DNA of 32,204 nt from Fulvivirga kasyanovii (GTDB lineage Bacteria; Bacteroidota; Bacteroidia; Cytophagales; Cyclobacteriaceae): positions 7,394 through 39,597 of the forward strand of contig NZ_SMLW01000665.1 of the NCBI RefSeq assembly GCF_009711405.1. The letters are read 5' to 3'. A program made the translations under genes and the position numbers. This document shows, in pieces, positions 17,700 to 25,088 of this stretch. Under the pieces are notes generated by a model. The model saw only the letters and a program-made list of their open reading frames with translations, was not told the DNA's origin and did not search any database. Position 1 is the stretch's first letter. The number at the start of each line of letters is the position of its first letter.

Positions 17700-19157
17700 C
17701 TACGCTTTAATGTCTTCGAGGAATATTTTTACATCATTGAGGGCGTTCTGCTGTGTGCCGTCAATGATCATGATGTTATGGTTCTTATATGCGCTCCAGT
17801 CCATCTTCTTGTCTTTCTTGCTCATAATGGCTTTGCCCTGAATGGGCTTACGCCTTCCGAAACCGGGAGCTTTTAGCAGGTCCAGCAGTTTCATACGGAC
17901 CCATTGATCATTTACGTTGCTTTGAAAAATTATCGCGGCATCAAAATCACGCAGGTTGGCAATATGATGTTGCCTCAGGTTCAGCAGTTCACCTTTAAAG
18001 GATGGGATCAAAACGTTATACCCTGATTCCTCAATAAGTTTTTTAACAGGGGTCACCTCTTTTTCATCAGTTTTATCATAGAGTACGTATACACTGGCCT
18101 TGCCATTTTGCTCAGCTTTCCCTGTTTCCCTGCGATTAAGTTTTTTATCTATACCTACTTCTATAAGCTCTTCTCTTACTATGTTCTTAAAATCTTCCAG
18201 GGGTGTTTGCAATATTTCGGCCCCTTCGGTGGAGGAAAGGTCCCTTTTGATGCTCTCAATAAAGGCGAGCTGCTTTTCACTGGCATTTTGCAGCCTCGGG
18301 GAGATCCATATCAGTCTGGAAAACTCAGATTTGTCCTTGAGGGCCGAACTCTTTTCGGCTGCAAGTTGGTTTTGAATATCTACAATGGACCGGTCAGAGC
18401 CTTCCGGGATCTCTCCATAGGAGCTGCCGATCAGGTGTATGGATAAACTGCTTTCTTCTATTTCCCGCTTTATTTCACTTTTTAACTTGTTGATGTTGAG
18501 CGGTAGGTTGCGGTCGGGGAGTACTTTGTAGCCATGCCTCTGCAGTTCCCTTTTGATGATGTTGCGTTGGATCGTCAGGTCATGGCCTGTTTCTGCCAGG
18601 TAAATGGACCTGCGGGAAAAGATGGGCTTAATGCCTGTTATGGAGTCTTTTTGCTTGAGGAGGATCAGGCATTCGTGAATATCATAGGCCAGGTCAACCA
18701 TTTTCATCCAAAAATCCTGTTCTGCTTCCAGCGTGAAGAAATCTTCGTAGTCGGTAGCCTCACCGGAGTCCATGTTGATATTGTACAAATTGAAGCCTAT
18801 CAAATCCCTTAGTTTTGGAGGCTGCTCTTCAATGGTCAAAGGTTTTTTAATGACCTTGAATACCCGCTGCTGTTCGGTACTCACAGTTTTATAGAAGTCT
18901 TCCAACGTATCCAGGCACTCGCCGGATTCAATAAAAGCCGGTGACATAACGGGTATCAAAGTGCCTACTTCCTTCATGTCCGAAGCTGTTACACTGTCGT
19001 GCTCTGACTTGAGCAATATGTTGGGCTTTTCGCCCAGCACTTGTATGAGCATTAATTCCAGGAACCTTTTAAACTCGGTAACCCATCCTTTTCCATGATC
19101 ATTCGGCTGGTTATCCGCATCGGCGTAAATTATTAGTATGTCAATCTTAAAGGTCAT
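17700..19157 (-). CDS. Protein with three TIR-like modules
   Basis: 485 residues, no signal peptide or membrane segment, so cytoplasmic. Module 1 (about 1-170) has TIR hallmarks: 'IDILIIYADAD', 'GKGWVTEFKRFLELML' and 'LIPVMSPAFIESGECLDTLEDF'. The residue three after Cys81, normally the catalytic Glu of NAD-cleaving TIRs, is Thr84. Module 2 (about 183-330, 'SIYLAETGHDLTIQRNIIK', 'HGYKVLPDRNLPL') and module 3 (about 350-485, 'SVYVLYDKTDE', 'VLIPSFKGELLNLRQHHIAN', 'NDQWVRMKLLDLLKAPGFGR') resemble TIR/DUF4062-type folds often seen beside STAND ATPases. It is probably an adaptor or degenerate effector partner of the STAND protein encoded 4 bp downstream. Enzyme activity is not supported for module 1. 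Confidence 0.82.
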   Translation of the reverse strand: MTFKIDILIIYADADNQPNDHGKGWVTEFKRFLELMLIQVLGEKPNILLKSEHDSVTASDMKEVGTLIPVMSPAFIESGECLDTLEDFYKTVSTEQQRVFKVIKKPLTIEEQPPKLRDLIGFNLYNINMDSGEATDYEDFFTLEAEQDFWMKMVDLAYDIHECLILLKQKDSITGIKPIFSRRSIYLAETGHDLTIQRNIIKRELQRHGYKVLPDRNLPLNINKLKSEIKREIEESSLSIHLIGSSYGEIPEGSDRSIVDIQNQLAAEKSSALKDKSEFSRLIWISPRLQNASEKQLAFIESIKRDLSSTEGAEILQTPLEDFKNIVREELIEVGIDKKLNRRETGKAEQNGKASVYVLYDKTDEKEVTPVKKLIEESGYNVLIPSFKGELLNLRQHHIANLRDFDAAIIFQSNVNDQWVRMKLLDLLKAPGFGRRKPIQGKAIMSKKDKKMDWSAYKNHNIMIIDGTQQNALNDVKIFLEDIKA

Positions 19158-19164
19158 ATGGACT

Positions 19165-22100
19165 TTAATTTTCCTGGTTTAGTGAATAAGACTGTTGATG
19201 ATTATAATTAATATTTTTAATGAGGCCTTGGGCCAGCTCGTGGTGGTTGGCCATAACATTATAAAAGTTGTATATGGAAAGGTGAAAGATCACCGCATCT
19301 CCAAATGCCAATACGTGAGTTGCTTCAATACGTTCGCTCGCGCTGAAAATTTGTCCGAAAACTTCTCCGGTCTTCAACCGTTGCACATCCCTTTCCCCAT
19401 CCATGATCAATGCCTCACCGTGGGCAACGATGATAATTTCTTCATCTTCCGCACTTAATATGGGTAGCGACTGGCCTGGTTTCAGATGTGAGGTATGCAT
19501 CTTGTCCACCAGGTCGCAGAGCAATACACCTTTTATATTATGGAATACGGGCAGGCTCTTGAGGAACATTACCATCTCAATGGCCAGAAAGAACCCGTCT
19601 TTCATGCCTTCCTGCAACCGGTTGTTTTCAATCGAGTCATAAATGAACTTCTGCGTTTTGGCAGGGAGGCGCTCCGATATTTTTTCGAATGCCTGCCGGT
19701 CTTTATGATACATAACCCAGCCCGCAACTTCGGCCAGCAGCCTGTCCTTATTGAATAGCTGGGCAATTAAGCCCTTGCTTATCCTGAACTCCGGGAGGTA
19801 GACCAGGCTATGGATTGCACATGCTTTTGTCCACCGGTTGATCTGGTTATAATTTTTATTGAGGATAAAATTCAATACCTGTATAAGGTTATAATCTTCC
19901 CTTGGAAAGTGTGGTTGAAGCTGGTGTACTTTATCGTGAATAGGTATATCGTCAATTAACGGAAACAGTTTTGGCTTCAATTCCGGATCAAGGAAAATAT
20001 CGAGCAGCTCTATGGCAAAAGCAATGCCGTCGCTGGTACCTGCTTCAACATTTTCGCGCACCAACTGCACTGACTGAGGGTCATACATGATTGAGAGGAT
20101 CATGTACATGGTATCTTCATTGCTGCTTATTTCCTCTTTAAGGGCATTTCTGAGCGGTTCGAAGCGTGCCTCATTTCCGGGGATCTCGATCAGGGCTGCC
20201 AGGTTCCAGATGGCCTTCCCAATCTCGTTTTCCAGGAGGTTGGTAAGGTTGGTAACTTCCCTGTTTTGAGCCTGATAGTTGTAATACCGGAAGGAAAGCA
20301 AAATTTGCTTAACTATTCTTTTGTCCGGATATTCAATTTTTTTCCAGAGCAGTTCTATGGCTTTGGGTCCGCCGATCCTGCCCATGATCTGCACGATTTT
20401 GAGCATTACCTGGTCGCTTTGGCCGGATTTATGGAAGGCACTTTCCAGAACAAACAGTACGGCTTCGCCACTTTCGCACAAGGCAGAGGCCGCGGCATTG
20501 CTGTACGTGTGGGAGTCTAGCAGTTCTATAAGTATCGTCCAGGTTTCAGGCCGTTTTACCTTCCTGGCTGTAATGATAGCCTCCATCTTTACCCGGGGAT
20601 CGATGTCCCTTAACAGTTCCAGCAATACAAAAATATTCCGGTCAGTGATGAGCCTGCGGAGCAGCTTTGCAGCCAGTATCCGGTCGGTGGTTTTGATGGA
20701 CTTGCTGAGCTTGGTCAGTTTATTGGCAGGTACTGAGATCACCTCAGAGTCTTCGGAGGCATCAGCAGCTTTTTTGGCCAGTTGGTGAAGTTCCGTATTC
20801 CTGTCAAATTCTATGTCGAGGGTTTTTAGCTTTTCAGTAGCATAGGCTTTGATCTTTTTCGAATCACTTTCGGTAAGCCTGATGATGGATGATTCGAAGA
20901 GGGCAGGTTCAAGTTTTTCCATGAGCTTTAGCCCGTAGATCACACTTTCGTCAGCCTTACTGTTGATCTCATTTTCAAGCACTTTGTTGAGCGAGTATTC
21001 TTTCTGGCTGACGTGTTTTCCTTTATTCTTTATCAGTGTAGATTGGAGTGTATCTTTATAGTTATGGTGCATTTTCCTGGTTATAAAATACCAGACGGCC
21101 AGTATCGGGAGGGTAAATATGGTGACGTGGATCAGGCTGAAGACCTTTACATTGTTGATCAGGATGATCAGACCCCCGGCAATAAGCCCGGCAAAAGCAG
21201 TGATAACACCCTCTATCTTGGTTTGCACATCGAAGCGTACTTCTCCGTCAATGGGCAGGAAGTACAGTTTAAATGCAGGCCCGTCAAGTGCATCTTTCAG
21301 GGACGCTATGAACAGTTTGCTCATGGATATGATCACGAAGAAGATCACAAAGGTTTCGCTAACTCCCGAGTAACCAAAGGTATAGCCAATGGGGATCGCC
21401 AGAAGGGTAAAAATGGAAATCAGCAGCGGATTGATCAGTAGAGAAACTTTCAGTCCATAAATGGCGATGATCTTATCGGTAACAAAGGTCTGGAAGAGGA
21501 AACTGAATATTACTACTGTGGCTTCGAAGTAACTCAAAAACTTAGGCAGCTCTTTTTCATTGAATTGGGTGGTGGTTACGTTCAGGAACGAGTAGTCAAC
21601 GAAGTTCACTGCAATCATCGAAATGATCACAAAGAGGGACATCAGCCCGATGTATTTGTCTTTGATGATCATGCGGTAGTTTATCCGCTGTGCTTTTTCG
21701 TGTCCTTTTTTGGTAAAGAGCCTTTTTTGTTTGATGATGAAGAACATACCCAGGTTACCCACAATACTCACCAGGCTGACAAACAGCAGCTCTTGTGTGG
21801 TGATGTATTTGAGCATGAAAGGGATAGAAAACAAAGCGATGATGGATGCCAGTAGCTGGCCTGTATCCACACTGCCGATCACCCTTTTGGCCTGCCTCAG
21901 GTTAAACATCCGGCCGAATGAGCCCCAGAAAATAAGCAACACAATAAAGTTTGAGGGGACAATGAATGTAAAAGCAAAGAAATACAGAGGCAAAGGGTCT
22001 TCCGTGGTCCTGAAGCCATACTCCACACCGGCCAGTATCAAGGTGATCAGGAGCAAAGAAGCTATGGCCAGCTTTTGAAAGGGAACTCTACTCTGAAAAT

Positions 22101-22326
22101 AGTTGTATATAGCGGTTGTGATGATGCCCAGTATACCTGAAAGGAGGATTGCCAGAGGAAGTTCTTCTTTTTCGTCGAAATTATTAAGGAATAGCGTGGA
22201 TGCTCCCACGTCTAATGTAGCGAGGAAAATACCGATGAAAAAACCCATGCCAAGCAGTAAGAATATCTTGGCGGAATCAGTTTCTTCTATATTTAAAATC
22301 CCAAGGATCTTTTTATTAAAGCCCAT
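19165..22326 (-). CDS. NTT/TLC-type nucleotide-transporter-like protein fused to HEAT repeats and a CNB-like domain
   Basis: 1053 residues. The N-terminal 410 or so residues contain about 12 hydrophobic segments and look like the NTT (ATP/ADP translocase-like, MFS-related) domain found with HEAT repeats in free-living bacteria. Helical HEAT-like repeats follow (about 440-880, 'DIDPRVKMEAIITARKVK', 'MGRIGGPKAIELLWKKI'), then a C-terminal cyclic-nucleotide-binding-like domain (about 925-1045). Its phosphate-binding cassette reads 'GEVFGQIFSASERIEAT' (987-1003): the canonical FGE Glu is Gln992 and the Arg spacing is one off, so cNMP binding is doubtful. The ATG at 22326 has an AGGAAGG sequence four bases upstream. 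First gene of the operon, 7 bp before the TIR-like gene. Transport of nucleotides is not shown; a signalling role is equally possible. Confidence 0.82.
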   Translation of the reverse strand: MGFNKKILGILNIEETDSAKIFLLLGMGFFIGIFLATLDVGASTLFLNNFDEKEELPLAILLSGILGIITTAIYNYFQSRVPFQKLAIASLLLITLILAGVEYGFRTTEDPLPLYFFAFTFIVPSNFIVLLIFWGSFGRMFNLRQAKRVIGSVDTGQLLASIIALFSIPFMLKYITTQELLFVSLVSIVGNLGMFFIIKQKRLFTKKGHEKAQRINYRMIIKDKYIGLMSLFVIISMIAVNFVDYSFLNVTTTQFNEKELPKFLSYFEATVVIFSFLFQTFVTDKIIAIYGLKVSLLINPLLISIFTLLAIPIGYTFGYSGVSETFVIFFVIISMSKLFIASLKDALDGPAFKLYFLPIDGEVRFDVQTKIEGVITAFAGLIAGGLIILINNVKVFSLIHVTIFTLPILAVWYFITRKMHHNYKDTLQSTLIKNKGKHVSQKEYSLNKVLENEINSKADESVIYGLKLMEKLEPALFESSIIRLTESDSKKIKAYATEKLKTLDIEFDRNTELHQLAKKAADASEDSEVISVPANKLTKLSKSIKTTDRILAAKLLRRLITDRNIFVLLELLRDIDPRVKMEAIITARKVKRPETWTILIELLDSHTYSNAAASALCESGEAVLFVLESAFHKSGQSDQVMLKIVQIMGRIGGPKAIELLWKKIEYPDKRIVKQILLSFRYYNYQAQNREVTNLTNLLENEIGKAIWNLAALIEIPGNEARFEPLRNALKEEISSNEDTMYMILSIMYDPQSVQLVRENVEAGTSDGIAFAIELLDIFLDPELKPKLFPLIDDIPIHDKVHQLQPHFPREDYNLIQVLNFILNKNYNQINRWTKACAIHSLVYLPEFRISKGLIAQLFNKDRLLAEVAGWVMYHKDRQAFEKISERLPAKTQKFIYDSIENNRLQEGMKDGFFLAIEMVMFLKSLPVFHNIKGVLLCDLVDKMHTSHLKPGQSLPILSAEDEEIIIVAHGEALIMDGERDVQRLKTGEVFGQIFSASERIEATHVLAFGDAVIFHLSIYNFYNVMANHHELAQGLIKNINYNHQQSYSLNQEN

Positions 22327-22330
22327 ACTA

Positions 22331-22337
22331 CCTTCCT
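22331..22337 (-). promoter_or_regulatory. Shine-Dalgarno-like site of the NTT-HEAT-CNB gene
   Basis: On the minus strand the sequence AGGAAGG lies four bases before ATG at 22326. A good SD is uncommon in Bacteroidota and supports this start. Confidence 0.45.
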
Positions 22338-22446
22338 AAAATAAATTACAATTTAATATTTAATAATTAGAATGGAAGAGCAACCATGTAAAAAATGAAT
22401 AGTTATGGGGGAGACTATCATTAATTGATAACCATTACTTTACGGG

Positions 22447-22454
22447 CGAAATTA
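22447..22454 (-). promoter_or_regulatory. Possible -7 element for the six-gene operon
   Basis: Minus-strand TAATTTCG resembles the Bacteroidota -7 box TAnnTTTG (two mismatches). A T-rich TTTT block lies 17 bp upstream where the -33 box would be. It gives a leader of roughly 115 nt. Weak, pattern-based call. Confidence 0.25.
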
Positions 22455-22531
22455 CAATTCTTTTTGGTCATAAAATGTATAATCGGACCGGTAATGATAA
22501 AAATAATGGAAATACATGTAATAGAAATGTT

Positions 22532-22539
22532 TAAATTTG
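22532..22539 (+). promoter_or_regulatory. Possible -7 element for the PorE-like gene
   Basis: TAAATTTG fits the Bacteroidota -7 consensus TAnnTTTG exactly and would give a leader of about 50 nt before ATG at 22600. No clear TTTG-type -33 box is seen at the expected distance, and the region is AT-rich, so chance matches are possible. Confidence 0.35.
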
Positions 22540-22599
22540 TATGTTGAAACCCCATAGATATTGCTTAATTTTTTAAAAATTGAAATACAATTGAGAGGA

Positions 22600-24942
22600 A
22601 TGGAAAGAAAAAGATCATCAATAACCTTACTATTAGCACTGTTTATGCTGGTGAGTATAACGGCCTTATATGGTCAGAATATAGATAAAAAAGTATACGA
22701 TGCTGACAAATATTTTCAAATAAGGAACTACAAAGAGGCGCTCTCCTTATACCTGGAAGCTATAGAAGCCGGGGTTCAGGACCCCATGGTCTATTACCGC
22801 ACGGCTGTCAGTTATCAGAACATGTTTGAAATCGATGACCAGATAAAAGCCATCCCGTATTTTGAGAAAGCTATAGCCTCCGGGATGGATCAGTTGCCGG
22901 CACGTGTATATTTTGATCTTGCTGAGGCTTACCACAAAAATGAACAAATTGAGAAAGCACTGGAGTATTACGGCAAGTACAAAGGAACGCTCAAAGGTGA
23001 CCAGGGTGAAATTGAAAGGGTCGACCGTGCCCTGGAAGTTGCCAACAATGCCCTGGCTATGATGAGCAGCCCTAAGGCCATCGAGATCATGAACTTTGGC
23101 TCCGTGATCAATTCGCAATATACAGAGTACAATCCTGTAGTATCTGCAGATGAAAGTGTGATGGCATTCACTGCCCTTCGGCCGAATACCGGAAAAACGA
23201 GATCCAGTGATAAATTTATTGAAGAGGTATATATTTCTTACAATAGCTCCGGGAACTGGTCGCAGCCTAAACCCATAAAAATAGCTTCGAGTTATAACGT
23301 GGGTACGGCAGGAATTTCTGCTGATGGTCATAAAATGCTGATCTTCATCGGCGGTGCCGGTGGAGCGGGTGACCTGTATACTATTGATAAATCAGGAGAT
23401 GATTGGTCAACCCCGGTAACTATGGGTAACAAAGTAAATACGAGGTCTTATGTGGAAACTACGGCCAGTATTACACCTGATGGAAAGACGTTGTATTTCG
23501 CAAGCAACAGGCCCGGAGGCTATGGAGGCCTTGATATCTACAAATCGGTGAAGGGTGAAAATGGTGAATGGGGCGAGCCGGTGAACATAGGCCCCGAAGT
23601 AAACACTAAATACAATGAAGATGCGCCTTTTATCCATCCTGATCAGTGGACACTATTTTTTACTTCTGACGGGCACAACACTATAGGCGGCAGGGATATT
23701 TTTGTTACCCGCTTATTTAACAACAAGTGGACTACCCCTGAAAACATGGGTTACCCTATTAATACCACTGCCAATGATAATTATTTCACTCTGACGGCCG
23801 ATGGAAGAAAGGGCTATTTCTCATCTGACAGAAAAGGCGGACAAGGCGGACAGGACATATATTCAATCAATATGCCCGAGGAGGAAGCCAATATACCCCT
23901 GACCATGATCAAAGGAAAGATCCTGAACGGGGAGACTAACGAGCCTTTGCCTACTACTATTTATGTGGTGGATGTGGAGTCAGGTAAAAAGCTTGATTTC
24001 GTATACCAGCCTGACCCCAAAACCGGTAACTACCTGATCATTCTGCCTCCTGCAAAAAATTATGACATGATCATCGAGTCGGAAGGGTTTTTACCTTATA
24101 CCCTGAATATAAACATCCCCGGACAGACTTACTTTTACGAATTGTACCAGAAGATTTACCTGAAAACCATCAAGCAGTTTGAGGTGGTAGTAGGCCAGGA
24201 GGTAGAGGTGAAAAACGCCTTCTACGATACCCATGAAGATGCTGTTACCGATATCAGGAAAACCCATGAGGCTACACTGGTGAAAAGCGACAGTATAGAT
24301 ATGTACGACCTAATGAACGACCTGATAGAGGCGGAAGACCAGGCAGGTATCGACTACCTGGTGAGCCTTATCAACATGAAAAATCCGATTGAAGATGTGA
24401 GTTTCGATGAAGCAGAAGCTGTAGAAGCCGCTACACGGGTTTATTATTATGATGAGAGCGACGAAAGCAAGTTTGAACAGAAAGAAGTCAATGGTAAGAC
24501 CATATTTTCATTACCTACTATGTACGTGACGGAAGAGGCGGAAAAGCAAAAGATGCGGAAAAAGGAAAGGTCGACCAATTATGACCCTGCTTTGCTTAAA
24601 GATGTAGTGAAGGTCTACTTTGATGTGGCCAAGAGCGAGTTGCAACCTACATACCATGATAAGCTTAACGAGATCCTTGCAACCCTGAAAAAATATCCTG
24701 AACTGGGAGTACAGATCTCAGGCTATGCTTCCGCAGAAGGAGATGAGAAATTTAACCGGGAGCTGTCCAACAAGAGGGCCATTGCCGTGCTTGACTACAT
24801 TAACCACAAAGGAGTGGTAAGAAGGAGGATAATAGCTAAAGGTTATGGTGCTACAAAGGCAGAAAGCTCCAATAAGGAGGAAAGCCGCCGTGTTGAGATC
24901 CAGATCGTTGATCTCAATGAGCACGGCAGGGAGGTGAAGTAG
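22600..24942 (+). CDS. PorE-like OmpA-family protein (TPR, PD40 propeller, CRD, OmpA)
   Basis: 780 residues from ATG at 22600. An in-frame TTG 39 bp earlier would spoil the signal peptide 'MERKRSSITLLLALFMLVSITALYG'. Order: TPR-like helices (30-140, 'DKYFQIRNYKEALSLYLEAI'), five PD40/WD40-like blades (178-427, 'ITPDGKTLYFASNRPGG' and 'LTADGRKGYFSSDRKGG'), a carboxypeptidase-regulatory-like domain (438-530), an acidic linker, and an OmpA_C domain (665-775, 'VYFDVAKSELQP', 'LSNKRAIAVLDYI', 'GYGATKAESSNKEESRRVE'). The order TPR, propeller, CRD, OmpA is that of PorE, a peptidoglycan-associated T9SS component; many paralogues exist, so the exact role is open. The OmpA loop reads 'GYASAEG' instead of 'GHTD..G'. 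It is divergent from the operon that ends in a T9SS substrate. Confidence 0.85.
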   Translation: MERKRSSITLLLALFMLVSITALYGQNIDKKVYDADKYFQIRNYKEALSLYLEAIEAGVQDPMVYYRTAVSYQNMFEIDDQIKAIPYFEKAIASGMDQLPARVYFDLAEAYHKNEQIEKALEYYGKYKGTLKGDQGEIERVDRALEVANNALAMMSSPKAIEIMNFGSVINSQYTEYNPVVSADESVMAFTALRPNTGKTRSSDKFIEEVYISYNSSGNWSQPKPIKIASSYNVGTAGISADGHKMLIFIGGAGGAGDLYTIDKSGDDWSTPVTMGNKVNTRSYVETTASITPDGKTLYFASNRPGGYGGLDIYKSVKGENGEWGEPVNIGPEVNTKYNEDAPFIHPDQWTLFFTSDGHNTIGGRDIFVTRLFNNKWTTPENMGYPINTTANDNYFTLTADGRKGYFSSDRKGGQGGQDIYSINMPEEEANIPLTMIKGKILNGETNEPLPTTIYVVDVESGKKLDFVYQPDPKTGNYLIILPPAKNYDMIIESEGFLPYTLNINIPGQTYFYELYQKIYLKTIKQFEVVVGQEVEVKNAFYDTHEDAVTDIRKTHEATLVKSDSIDMYDLMNDLIEAEDQAGIDYLVSLINMKNPIEDVSFDEAEAVEAATRVYYYDESDESKFEQKEVNGKTIFSLPTMYVTEEAEKQKMRKKERSTNYDPALLKDVVKVYFDVAKSELQPTYHDKLNEILATLKKYPELGVQISGYASAEGDEKFNRELSNKRAIAVLDYINHKGVVRRRIIAKGYGATKAESSNKEESRRVEIQIVDLNEHGREVK

Positions 24943-24962
24943 AGCTTAGGAGGAGATGGTTT

Positions 24963-25088
24963 CGGATCAAGCGGAATTTCTGGGGAGAGCCTAAATTTGC
25001 ACCTCTTTGCTGACAGACAGTAGTTAATCAGCAATCGGCAAAAGCAGTAGGCAACTCGTATTTACTCCACCGGTTTTACGTTTGCTCC
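24963..25088 (+). repeat. Dispersed intergenic repeat, copy B (internally deleted)
   Basis: Begins CGGATCAAGC like copies A and C, carries the same core (GCAATCGGCAAAAGCAGTAG followed by GCAACTCG), then jumps to the repeat end (TTTACTCC, GGTTTTACG). Relative to copy C about 77 bp are missing from the middle. Its last 13 bases overlap the final codons and stop of the antiporter gene (25076-25088). Confidence 0.85.

Larger units (their letters stand above)
2825..22326 (-). other. Six-gene putative operon
   Basis: Six genes on one strand. Gaps in transcription order are 7, 4, 4, 5 and 69 bp, and the start of each gene in the first five is fixed by its spacing to the previous stop. No terminator-like hairpin with a T tract was seen inside. 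Cotranscription of the first five is strongly implied; the giant gene may have an extra internal signal in its 69-bp leader. Confidence 0.75.
22327..22599. other. Divergent AT-rich promoter region
   Basis: 273 bp between the operon (minus) and the PorE-like gene (plus), markedly AT-rich at 22335-22375 and 22490-22540. It must hold the start signals for both transcripts. I find no long inverted repeat or riboswitch-like structure. Confidence 0.6.

Noticed and set aside
17229-17876. Open frame of 215 codons across the STAND/TIR gene junction
   Set aside because: Antisense to two genes with clear motifs; no recognisable domain.
14531-22326. Reading the TIR/STAND genes as a classical anti-phage defence island
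   Set aside because: No nuclease, methylase, reverse transcriptase, integrase or toxin gene is nearby, the TIR active-site Glu is missing, and the same operon encodes outer-membrane and surface proteins. A defence role stays possible but is not supported by context.
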